From NCBI RefSeq assembly GCF_024346955.1, contig NZ_AP024884.1:806001-870000 (forward strand): a DNA stretch of 64,000 bases, written 5' to 3'. Position numbers and translations under genes: made by a program. Shown here piece after piece: positions 1 through 9,200 of this stretch (position 1 is its first letter; the number at the start of each line of letters is the position of its first letter). The notes under the pieces are model-generated. The model was not told where the DNA came from. It searched no databases and worked only from the letters and a program-made list of their open reading frames with translations. The DNA is from Vibrio mangrovi (GTDB lineage Bacteria > Pseudomonadota > Gammaproteobacteria > Enterobacterales > Vibrionaceae).

Positions 1-641
1 TGTGCATCTCCATGACATAATCCCCATGACAATGAAGAAAGAGCCTGATGTGTTAACCGCAGTTTTAAAAGTTGTTCAACCTGCTCCAATACTTGTTTGT
101 TATCAGGAGTAATACTCTTCTGCGACATCAATTTTTCCATCGGCTGACGAAAGAGCACATCGAGATCTATCGGTTTACGTGTCTCAGTCATGGGTAACAA
201 GTCAAAAGACTGATGTAGCTTAGCCATGTTCACACCAAAAGTTTCTGCCTGCTGGCTACTGGCATAATCCGGCGGATGCCCTGCTACCCATTCAAACAAA
301 ATCGCGTACCGTTTTCCTTCAGGTGCTTCAAATGTGATAATCGGGTCTTTTGATTCAGGTATCACCGGACTTGCAACAATCTCTGCAATCAGCCCCAATT
401 GTTCGAGTAATTTAAGTTCTGACCGAATCTCCGCGAGGCTACGCCAACCATATCGATAAACTCGCAAAGCATAATGATGTCCGATAGTTTTAAGACGATA
501 GGTATCATTACATCCACGAAAGAAGAACTCACAGCCGTTATATGCCGGAAGGTTAAAATACCCTGCAACAGTTGGACCTATTACATTTCCGTTAAGGCGA
601 CTCTCTATCACCGCAGATTCATTGTGCCGGGCAGTATTCAC
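1..641 (-). CDS. APH/choline-kinase-fold phosphotransferase, partial
   Basis: The minus strand is open from a GTG at 641 to the window edge, giving about 213 residues and no stop, so the C-terminus lies outside. A purine-rich AGAGAGG sits about seven bases before the GTG and supports this start. The readable part ends with LCHGDAH, the beginning of the catalytic HGDxH loop of the aminoglycoside phosphotransferase/homoserine kinase/choline kinase fold, and FEWVAGHPPD earlier fits the nucleotide-hinge region of that family. It probably phosphorylates a small molecule (family knowledge), but the substrate cannot be read. The gene follows the PHP-domain gene on the same strand with a 66-base gap, so the two may be co-transcribed. 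A resistance role is possible but not supported over a metabolic kinase. Confidence 0.75.
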   Translation of the reverse strand, partial: MNTARHNESAVIESRLNGNVIGPTVAGYFNLPAYNGCEFFFRGCNDTYRLKTIGHHYALRVYRYGWRSLAEIRSELKLLEQLGLIAEIVASPVIPESKDPIITFEAPEGKRYAILFEWVAGHPPDYASSQQAETFGVNMAKLHQSFDLLPMTETRKPIDLDVLFRQPMEKLMSQKSITPDNKQVLEQVEQLLKLRLTHQALSSLSWGLCHGDA

Positions 642-707
642 TGTATACCTCTCTTAAAACACCAGAGCTGATGCTGAAAAAATTCTGTATCAGAGCATCA
701 AAAGAAC

Positions 708-2009
708 TCATTTGAGCCAAATTGGGCTTGTAATCGTTGTTCGTTGCAAATGGAGATTATCATCAACCTCAGTTCCGATAATATGAACCCATACCGGCCC
801 TGATGGAATATCCTGAGCTGGAATCCGGAATAAACCAATCGCATTGTCACCTTTCCAAGACCGGATAGTCTCGCCAGGCCGGTTCAGTTGCATTTCTTCA
901 ACCGACCCGGAATCAGCGTCAAGTTTGATAGATAGCATTTTCGATTTATCAACCGTATCGCCAAACATTGCCGAACCAGAATATAGTTCGACATTAAACG
1001 GCATCATATATGCCGCTAATGTTCTTCTCGCACGAAGAGCTTCCATAATTCCCTGATGTGAGCGTTCTTTGGCAAAAACAACCGTTGTTCTCAAACCAAA
1101 TGGAATAAAATCAAAATGCCGGTCTGATGATGAAATAGCTGCCAGCCATTTACCGTTTGCCAAAGCATCTTCCCACTCGGGAACCGTAACCGTCTGAGTA
1201 TCAAGACGCAGTTTTGGTTGTTCGCAAATCGGAGATAACGCCCATTGACCACTGATTGAGTAAAAATCAGGGCCAACCTCAGCCCCGATCCATACATCAT
1301 CCTGACCATTTCCACGGTAATCAAAATAGTTCCGGGATAAAAAAGCAGGAAGACTATCACGTTTCTGCTCATTAAATTTTGGATCAACAATCAACGTTCG
1401 CCAAGGATGGGCAGTAATACCGACAGCCCCGACTTTCGCCATAAACCGCGCCAGTTCATCTGGTGTACGACATTGATCAGCAAGACAATAACGTGATTCA
1501 CCCGGTGGTAAAATCACAACTCTATGCCCGTAATCTTTTTTATCTGCATCCAGCCAATAACAGCTTTGCATGGAACTACCCCACTCGTAGCCGTAAAATG
1601 TTATCATGTCCTCAGGACGATATCGTTGTGCTGATGCAATGACCTTGTGCCATTGTTGCTCACTTGCTTTTTTATAAGGTGGCAGAGGATGTCTCAGGTG
1701 TTCAGTCACGGCGGCAAAGTCAAGACCGGCCTGATAGGCTTCTGTAAACTGTTCCGATGCGGAGAATGAACGACAGCCCGGTGAGAGACATATGGAATCA
1801 AAGCTAGCTGTTTTTGAGTGAATGTGAAGATCTCCTCTCAGTTTAAACAACCGAGAATAAGGAGAGATACTGTTCTCTTGCGCTGAAACGACTACAGGCA
1901 CAAATACCAGGTAAAAGGCAGAAACAGACAAAAAAAATAACTTCCGGAGTTGCCAGACAGACTTCAAAAAAATGATTTTCAACCTCACAGTCATCATTGA
2001 TAATGGCAT
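708..2009 (-). CDS. secreted PHP-domain metal-dependent phosphoesterase-like protein
   Basis: The N-terminus is basic followed by a long hydrophobic run ending VVVSAQE, a signal peptide with probable cleavage after SA, so the protein should be periplasmic. The mature part opens with the metal-binding motif GDLHIHS and continues with VTEH and GITAHPW, which match the His/Asp/Glu clusters of PHP (polymerase and histidinol phosphatase) domains, in the style of the DUF3604-related secreted members. Length is about 433 residues, single domain. I chose the ATG at 2009; an in-frame GTG at 2015 and ATGs at 1997 and 1994 are alternatives, and none has a strong Shine-Dalgarno. It is divergent from the ATPase gene at 2074 and probably shares an operon with the kinase gene that follows it. 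Substrate unknown. A role in the neighbouring biosynthetic cluster is not evident. Confidence 0.7.
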   Translation of the reverse strand: MPLSMMTVRLKIIFLKSVWQLRKLFFLSVSAFYLVFVPVVVSAQENSISPYSRLFKLRGDLHIHSKTASFDSICLSPGCRSFSASEQFTEAYQAGLDFAAVTEHLRHPLPPYKKASEQQWHKVIASAQRYRPEDMITFYGYEWGSSMQSCYWLDADKKDYGHRVVILPPGESRYCLADQCRTPDELARFMAKVGAVGITAHPWRTLIVDPKFNEQKRDSLPAFLSRNYFDYRGNGQDDVWIGAEVGPDFYSISGQWALSPICEQPKLRLDTQTVTVPEWEDALANGKWLAAISSSDRHFDFIPFGLRTTVVFAKERSHQGIMEALRARRTLAAYMMPFNVELYSGSAMFGDTVDKSKMLSIKLDADSGSVEEMQLNRPGETIRSWKGDNAIGLFRIPAQDIPSGPVWVHIIGTEVDDNLHLQRTTITSPIWLK

Positions 2010-2073
2010 GGCCACATGGTATCAACGTCTTGTTTTGCAATCAATTAGATAAGCAGGGGATAATTTCGGTAAC
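2010..2073. promoter_or_regulatory. divergent intergenic region
   Basis: This 64-base AT-rich stretch separates the start of the PHP-domain gene (minus) from the start of the AAA ATPase gene (plus), so promoter elements for both must lie here or inside the coding ends. I see no confident -35/-10 pair. Confidence 0.4.
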
Positions 2074-3240
2074 ATGCTTTCGACAATCTCAATTAATAAC
2101 TATCGCTCGGTTCGGGACTTAAGTTTTTCTCTGGAACAACTTAATTTGATTACCGGCGCAAATAGTAGTGGAAAGTCTAACTTATACCGTGCTTTAAAAT
2201 TATTATCAGAAACAGCACAGCATGGTGTTGTCAACTCCCTTGCTGCCGAAGGTGGCCTTAGTTCGGCTTTCTGGGCCGGGCCGGAAAACTTCTCACAAGC
2301 CATGTATACCGATGAACAACCGGTTCAGGGCATTGCCTCAAAAACTGTAAAAAGACTAAAACTGGGATTTGCAACCGAACACCTGAGCTATGCAATTTCA
2401 CTGGGATTACCAATACCATCTCATTCAGCTTTTGTTCTGGATCCCGAAATCAAGCATGAAGCAATTTGGTATGGAGAGCGTTATCGTCCTAGCACCATTC
2501 TGGCTGAAAGAAAAGGCCCACTACTTCGGATAAAAGATAAATCCAAGTGGCAAGTAATATCCCAACATGTCCACAGTTCAGTTAGCTTATTTGATCAAAT
2601 CAACAACCCCGCGATCGCTCCCGACATTTTTTTATTAAGAGAATTTATTAGAAGCTGGCGTTTCTATGGCGATTTCCGTACAGATCAGAATGCACCGTCA
2701 AGACAACCCCAAATTGGCACCCGAACTCCGGTATTGCATCATGAAGGAAATAATCTGGCAGCAGCGTTGCAGACCATCCGCGAGCAAGGGGATGAACAGA
2801 TGCTCGACACAACAATTGAAGATGCATTTCCAAGATCCCGGCTAGAAATATCCCGGTTAGATGATGGTCGCTTCGGGATTCATTTTCACCAGTACGGTTT
2901 ACTCCGCCCACTCTCCGGTGCCGAACTGTCTGATGGGACGTTACGTTTTCTGTTATGGATAGCGGTCTTGTTATCACCATCGCCGCCACCTCTTATGGTA
3001 TTGAATGAGCCGGAAACAAGTCTGCACCCAGATTTATTTCCGGCACTTGCACGGCTGATTATTCAGGCCTCAAAGAGGACTCAGGTGTGGGTTATATCTC
3101 ATAGTCACGAACTGATTGAGTCCATTGAAACGCTTGTTCCGCATTCAAGAATTCAACTGGAGAAACGACTCGGAGAAACCTTAATTACTTCTCAGAATCA
3201 ATTGAATATACCTCCTTGGTCATGGCCGGATCATCGCTAA
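2074..3240 (+). CDS. AAA/SMC-like (RecF/OLD-type) ATPase
   Basis: This 388-residue protein has an ABC-type ATPase head. Its parts are the Walker A GANSSGKSN near residue 30, a signature-like LSGAELSDGT around 280, a Walker B ending LNEPETSLHP around 310 (the acidic pair reads NE rather than DE, as in many AAA_21 proteins), and VISHSHE as the H-loop. It starts LSTISINNYRSVRDL, the usual beta-strand opening of RecF/OLD-like proteins that sense or process DNA or partner proteins. No TOPRIM domain follows, so it is not a full OLD nuclease, and no partner nuclease or HNH gene is adjacent. It lies just upstream of the luciferase-like gene on the same strand with a 125-base gap. Function beyond ATP hydrolysis is unknown. 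Confidence 0.75.
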   Translation: MLSTISINNYRSVRDLSFSLEQLNLITGANSSGKSNLYRALKLLSETAQHGVVNSLAAEGGLSSAFWAGPENFSQAMYTDEQPVQGIASKTVKRLKLGFATEHLSYAISLGLPIPSHSAFVLDPEIKHEAIWYGERYRPSTILAERKGPLLRIKDKSKWQVISQHVHSSVSLFDQINNPAIAPDIFLLREFIRSWRFYGDFRTDQNAPSRQPQIGTRTPVLHHEGNNLAAALQTIREQGDEQMLDTTIEDAFPRSRLEISRLDDGRFGIHFHQYGLLRPLSGAELSDGTLRFLLWIAVLLSPSPPPLMVLNEPETSLHPDLFPALARLIIQASKRTQVWVISHSHELIESIETLVPHSRIQLEKRLGETLITSQNQLNIPPWSWPDHR

Positions 3241-3365
3241 ACATGAATTGATTCTACTGGACTATTGCTCCAATACAGCACCATATTTAAAGTAAGGATA
3301 TCAGAGATACCCAAAAATAATGTTGAATCCTACCCTTCGGAAATATTCATTTAAGACAAAACAAT

Positions 3366-4601
3366 ATGAACAATGACAATAACTATATTCGATTAAAACA
3401 GAGATATCAGGCACTGACTCAGGATCAAAAAACAACTTTTCTGGAGCAATTACAGCAGCAAGGGCTATCTATAGATTTCGACCAGCTCCACCAAGATACG
3501 ACTTCTGATGATTCATCAGTCCATGCAACAACACGCCAGATTGATATCAGTTTATGTTATTTCTCTGCCGGGCAGAATGAGCATTCCTCAACACAATACC
3601 AATTTATTCTTGAAACAGCACGTGATGCGGATAAAGCAGGATTTCACGCGATCTGGCTACCGGAACGGCACTTTGCTAATTTTGGCGGATTGCACCCTAA
3701 TCCTGCGGTACTGGCTGCGGCAATTGCCACCCAGACTCAAAAAATAGCAATCCGCTCCGGAAGTGTCGTACTTCCTTTACACAATCCATTACGGGTTGCC
3801 GAAGAATGGGCTCTTGTTGATCAACTTTCAGAAGGAAGAGCCGGTGTCGGTTTTGCCAGCGGCTGGCACAGCAATGACTTTGTTATGGCACCAGAACAAT
3901 ATACACAGAGAAAACAAGAGTTATTTTCCCGATTGGAGACCGTAATATCTTTATGGCGTGGGCAGCCCCGGATGTTACCAAATGGCGAGAACCAACTCAC
4001 AGAGACACTCACCTATCCACGGCCTTATAGCAGTGAATCACTTCCTATCTGGCTGACAACCAATTCAGGAGACATGTTCGAGCGTGCAGGTCAGCTCGGC
4101 CTTCATGTATTAACATCCCTTATTACCAGCGATCTGGAATCTTGTGCCGAAAATATTCGTCGCTATAGAGCAGCTTTAAAGCAACACCATCCGGAGAAAA
4201 AAGGGAATGTCACATTATTGATGCATACCTTCCTGTTTCCCGAACATATCACATCAGATGAAACTAAAGCCATTACACAACAAATACGACAGTCATTATC
4301 AGACTATCTGAAGACTTTTTTAAGTATGAGTGAGCAATATATTGAAAACAATCTTGCCGACTCGCTGGACAACATATGGGATAATAACGCGCAGGCAGAT
4401 GAGATATATCAGTATTTCTTGACCAACAAAACTCTCATTGGGTCGCAGTCCGTCTGCCAGAAAATGCTGAATCGTCTAAAACAAGCTGATGTCGACGAGG
4501 TTGCTTGTCTGATTGACTTTGGGCTTAGCAATGAATTAATCAGACAAAGCTTGTCGTCACTGTCCCAGCTTCAAAAGAAAAAAGAGAAGCAAGGACGGTA
4601 A
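3366..4601 (+). CDS. luciferase-like flavin-dependent monooxygenase, natural-product type
   Basis: At 411 residues this is a bacterial-luciferase-fold (LLM) oxidoreductase of the MupA/natural-product subfamily. Landmarks are ISLCYFSAGQNEH at the first beta strand, IWLPERHFANFGG, IRSGSVVLPLHNPLRVAEEWA, and GRAGVGFASGWHSNDF. Family members use reduced flavin and O2 to hydroxylate carrier-bound intermediates in PKS/NRPS pathways (family knowledge). The first 40 residues (QALTQDQKTTFLEQLQQQGL) are not part of the barrel. They resemble the short helical linker that begins the condensation-containing proteins of this cluster (KLPPEKRALFEQKMKAAGI), suggesting derivation from, or docking to, the megasynthases. 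The gene points toward the NRPS genes and is convergent with the CmlA-like gene, with only 37 bases between stops. It is the only plus-strand gene at this end that I place in the pathway. Confidence 0.88.
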   Translation: MNNDNNYIRLKQRYQALTQDQKTTFLEQLQQQGLSIDFDQLHQDTTSDDSSVHATTRQIDISLCYFSAGQNEHSSTQYQFILETARDADKAGFHAIWLPERHFANFGGLHPNPAVLAAAIATQTQKIAIRSGSVVLPLHNPLRVAEEWALVDQLSEGRAGVGFASGWHSNDFVMAPEQYTQRKQELFSRLETVISLWRGQPRMLPNGENQLTETLTYPRPYSSESLPIWLTTNSGDMFERAGQLGLHVLTSLITSDLESCAENIRRYRAALKQHHPEKKGNVTLLMHTFLFPEHITSDETKAITQQIRQSLSDYLKTFLSMSEQYIENNLADSLDNIWDNNAQADEIYQYFLTNKTLIGSQSVCQKMLNRLKQADVDEVACLIDFGLSNELIRQSLSSLSQLQKKKEKQGR

Positions 4602-4638
4602 CTTGTTCAACAGGGTAAATAGAAGATTTTCAGATAAA

Positions 4639-6249
4639 TTACAGCACCCGGCAGGTTCCTGACAGTAGTCTTACATCAATTCCCTGAGGTCCAAGGCTGT
4701 TGATGAACTGTTCTACCTGCTGAAGTTGTTTACTATCTTCAGTATGTGTTAATCCCATTAATGGTGATAACCATGGCTCCAGACCCAAAGCATAGATAAA
4801 TACTTTTTCACATCCAAGATCTTTCACCATAGCCTCAGCCTGAATAGCATTACTTCCATTAAGCCTGCGTGATTCATTGGCACCTTTAGATAATTTATCC
4901 GCAAGAACAGGTTCATAGATCCAGTGCGTCGGTGCACCTTCACTTTCCATACCGACAAAAAGATAATCAACCTTTCCCGATAGCCTGAAAAAGTGCTGAT
5001 AAAGTGCTGGTTCAACGTTACAAGTGTCGGCTGCAAACATTACTTTTTGTTCACCGATCGAAATCAAATAACAGCATTTCGCCTGAATATTCAGATCAGC
5101 ATGTTCACCAAAAAAAGGAACGGCCTGTATAAATCCTTCAGCAAAAGTAATTAGCTCAGAGTTATCAAGTGCAACCACATGATTAAAACCACAGTTTTCT
5201 AACATGAGCTTCATAGATGGATCCTGAAGTTGCCCATTGGTAGTTGCAGGAACCACAACAGTACCAACCTTGTATCTGATTCTTAATAAAGTTTCCAGAT
5301 TAAGGTGATCCATATGGCCATGAGTAATCAGTACATAATCAATATGTTCCGGTAAATCTCTGAAACAAAGCCGTTCCGGATCGGAATGGTCGTAATAACT
5401 AATCACCGGGTCAACAAGCAATGTCTTTCCCTGAGCTTCAACAAGCACACAGGCATGACCGAAGTAGTGACAACGTAGCGACCCTTGCTTATCCGGAAGC
5501 CCCATATCTGTACATTTTATCTCAGGAGATAAGAAACGTTGTTCATCAGTAAATAGCTTCCTGACTTGCTCTTCATCTTTTTCACTGACAGATAAAAGTG
5601 CTTTGATTTCAGACCATGTTAATGGCTCCAGCTCAGTCTGAAACAGTCGATCCACTCTTTTATCACGAAAAGCAACCGGCCAGTGATATCCCGAATCGGC
5701 AATTCTTGGTGTGCTCAATGTAAATGCACGCGCTTGGTGATCAATACTTAAAGAGAGGCTTTGTCGATCAGTCCGATAATATTCACTTTGATACAGTAAT
5801 GCTTCCATCAACCGATAGCTCAGGTTATTGAACATATCGTAAGTCAGTTCAACATAACCTTTTAACGAAGCAGGAATATCAGAATATAACTCTGATAGGC
5901 TATGTTCAGACGGGTGATTCTGTAGCAGCCGATTTAAGTCAAGTAAGGCATCCGAGAGAACTTGCGCATCTTTCTGAGCAAGTAACTGATCCAACAAAAC
6001 ACAACATTCATCAAGATACTCGGGAGCCAAATCGACAAAATTGCCACCTTCCAATCGGGGAGAACGGGCTGCCATCGTATGTAATTTAGGCATTTTAATA
6101 TAAGATTTCAGCAAAGGAATCTGCCGTTGAACCAAATATCTCGCAGCAGCTGCCGGAGATACGGTATATAACCAGGCATACCACTGATTGACGAGAGCTT
6201 CGACTCTGACCTCAGGCTTCAGAAAAAGCGCCGTTTCTGCCTTAAACAT
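4639..6249 (-). CDS. CmlA-like diiron beta-hydroxylase (metallo-beta-lactamase fold)
   Basis: This 536-residue protein has an N-terminal alpha/beta domain (NQWYAWLYTVSPAAAARY, then GYVELTYDMFNNLSYRLMEALLY) followed by a metallo-beta-lactamase-fold domain from about residue 258 (CHYFGHACVLVEA). Metal motif THGHMDH spans 309-315. FFGEHAD places an acidic residue at E382, and D408 sits in FAADTC. These positions run at a constant offset of five from the ligands I recall for CmlA (H305, H307, D309, H310, E377, D403), the chloramphenicol-pathway diiron enzyme that beta-hydroxylates an aminoacyl-thioester on a T domain; length is close to its about 532. Likely role: hydroxylation of a carrier-bound residue in this assembly line. 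It follows the last NRPS by 47 bases and is probably its operon partner. A plain hydrolase is less likely given the two-domain layout and context. Confidence 0.82.
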   Translation of the reverse strand: MFKAETALFLKPEVRVEALVNQWYAWLYTVSPAAAARYLVQRQIPLLKSYIKMPKLHTMAARSPRLEGGNFVDLAPEYLDECCVLLDQLLAQKDAQVLSDALLDLNRLLQNHPSEHSLSELYSDIPASLKGYVELTYDMFNNLSYRLMEALLYQSEYYRTDRQSLSLSIDHQARAFTLSTPRIADSGYHWPVAFRDKRVDRLFQTELEPLTWSEIKALLSVSEKDEEQVRKLFTDEQRFLSPEIKCTDMGLPDKQGSLRCHYFGHACVLVEAQGKTLLVDPVISYYDHSDPERLCFRDLPEHIDYVLITHGHMDHLNLETLLRIRYKVGTVVVPATTNGQLQDPSMKLMLENCGFNHVVALDNSELITFAEGFIQAVPFFGEHADLNIQAKCCYLISIGEQKVMFAADTCNVEPALYQHFFRLSGKVDYLFVGMESEGAPTHWIYEPVLADKLSKGANESRRLNGSNAIQAEAMVKDLGCEKVFIYALGLEPWLSPLMGLTHTEDSKQLQQVEQFINSLGPQGIDVRLLSGTCRVL

Positions 6250-6296
6250 ATTTCTAGTTTCCTTATTTTTGTTTATACAGTGATCAATTTGCTCAA

Positions 6297-9200
6297 TTAG
6301 TAGATGTCAAATGCCAGATTTTCGAGAATTGACTCAAAATCATTCACCAGACTATCGAATACTGGTTGGGAAAAACGGCCAGAAGAAAACATTTGTTGAT
6401 TTACTCTCAACTCCAATTGCTCTGCTTCTTCGCTCAGTCGTCTGAGTTGCAGATGTATCCCGGCTTCCAACTCGTTAGCAGTCATACCAAGCATGTTTGG
6501 AACGATGACATCCGAAGAAAAGGAGGCATCATAATGTATCGGTACAGCATCAGATGAAGGTGTAAACATATGATGACTCACCACATCCCTTAAGAAATAC
6601 GCGCGATGGTAAGCTTCTAATGTCAATGAAACGAGTCTTTTATCTGTGACATGTGGTGCAAATTCGGCTTGTACTAAAAGTAAGTTTTCCATTGGGCCGA
6701 ACATAATATCTGTACCGGACCAGTCTCGATGATCATTCAGCCAACCAACCGTTATCCGATGATTCGAAGATATTGAATCAACTGGTTTTCCACCCCGGTC
6801 ATATATTTCTGAGACAGCATCAGCATGTTTTTGTAACAGTCTAAAATAAGCGGATAGGTAAATAATTTCTTTCGGGCATCCGACACTAGAAGCTAACTGT
6901 TCAATTTTCTGTTGTCGCTCAGGTGACAACGCGAATACATGACAATATGAATCAGGTTGATTATGAAAGATATACTCAGGTACCCACGCTCCGGGAGAGT
7001 TGACAATCGATACATCACTCCGGTCAAACCACCGGGTCAACAGTCGCTTCTGCTGCTGAGCAACAGGACCGCTTAACCACTTATCCATCCACTGAACAAA
7101 GTGTCTATACTGAAGCTGTGTTGGTTCTGGTCTTTTCCTGTAATTATCGCTTATCTGTTGTAGAACAAGTTCAAATGTTCGGTTATCACCGACAAGACCA
7201 TGACCAACAACTTGTATTACATATCGCTCCACCACATTAACATCATTTATAATTTGTAACAGGAGCACCCGAATTAAAGCTTGATGATAGAGATCAAACT
7301 CTCTTTCCCGGTGATGCTGAAGTATCTTCGTGAGAGAATCATGGGCTAATTGATGACTCAGAATTTGGTGGCACGTGACCTCCGGCTCAATATGATCAAA
7401 AACGGACCACTCAAATGTTCCCTCACCTTTGTTGAGCAGACGGTACCGGAAAACTTCACTTTGTCTTAGCACCGATTTCACACGCTGAGATAACGTTTCC
7501 TGAGATGGCACATCGTAACCAATCTCAGAATCAACTGTAAACGAATAGCTCACGGCCCTGTTGTAATAAGATGTGGGAACAGAAGAACTAACTATCTGTC
7601 TCATCAGATATTGTTGCCGTCCAGATAGTTCGACCCGGTTATCATAAATATCCGATGAGGGAGGCCTGATCGCTTCACTCTCCCGAAGAGTTTCAATACT
7701 GGCACAGAAATCTTTCAGTACCGGAGATTCAAATATAGTCCTCAGTGGCAGCCCCATATGAAATCCAAAGCGTATGATCGACATCATCTGCGGGATCATT
7801 AGGGAATTCCCCCCCAAATCAGAGAAAAAGTTATCCTCGGGGCGAATGTCATATGCTTCAATATTACCTAAAGTCTCAGCCCAAATCGTGCTGATAAAAC
7901 TTTCCAGTGGGGTCTTACCGGAGACGTTTGAACGTCCGGAGGGGATTTGACTTAGTGTCAGGTAGTCGCTCAAGAGTGCATTCCGGTCAATCTTACCATG
8001 TACATTGTGCGGCAGAGTTTCGAGCTGAAGGATCGGATTTGGCAGCATATAGGCAGGTAAATAGCAAATCAGCTCTTTTCTTAACTGTGTAATATCAACA
8101 TGCGTATTCGGCTTTCCCGTAACAAATGCCACGATCCGATTTGTAGGCCGGGGCTTATCTTGGGACAAGAAAACAACACAAGCCTGATCAACCGATTGAC
8201 AACGCTCCAGATTTTTTTCAATGTCACTCAGTTCAATCCGATGTCCAGACAATTTAATCTGGGTATCTTTCCTCCCTAACAGATATAGTTTCCCATTCGC
8301 CCCTACGCGAGCTAAATCGCCAGTTCGATACATTCTTGCATTTACTATATGACTGAATGGATCAGGGATAAATTTCCCGGAATTCTGGCCTGACTGGCGG
8401 ATATATCCTCGGGCAACTCCCATTCCACCGATATATAGCTCTCCGACAATACCATTACATAATGGTCGTTGCTGACGATCCAGAATATAGCAATTTGTCC
8501 CCGGCACCGGCTTACCGATACTAATATCCTGAGGATCACTAATTTCTGCAAAAGTTGACCAAATTGTTGTTTCTGTCGGTCCATACATATTGTAGAGGCG
8601 GACTCCGGTCTGAAGAAGAGACGCGGCAAGTTTTTCGGTTAATGCTTCACCGCCACACAACAAAGTTAATCGATTCGCAGGCACCCAGCTTTGGTTGACA
8701 AGCATATGGTATAGCGATGGAGTTGCCTGAATGTGAGAAGGGTGCTCGGTATCGATAATTTTAATCAGGTTTTCAGGATCTTTGACCTGCAAAGATGCAG
8801 CCAGATAGACCGCACCTCCGCTAAACAGCGGCATCAATAGCTCCAGCATAAAAATATCAAATCCGACTGAAGAACAAGAGAGCATTTTACACTGCTCAGT
8901 GAACTCTAATGTTTCAGCCAGAGCCAATAACAGAATACTGACTGACTGATGAGCAACTTCAACTCCTTTCGGCCATCCTTCAGTACCACTGGTATATAAT
9001 ATATAAGCGGTTTCTTCCCCCGACGGCATATTGTACGGAGGTTCGGCGGCATAGGGTAAATCAGCCTGCAATGCTGAGAATGAGATATGAGAGGGTACAT
9101 TTTCAATGATCTCTTTCTCTGCTGTCTCATGATGAACCAACAGATCGATCCCCGCATCTTCGAGGATGTAGCAGATACGCTCACGAGGGTAATCCCAGCT

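Noticed and set aside
2074..3240. Defence-type OLD nuclease
   Set aside because: Only the ATPase head is present, with no TOPRIM domain and no partner nuclease gene next to it.
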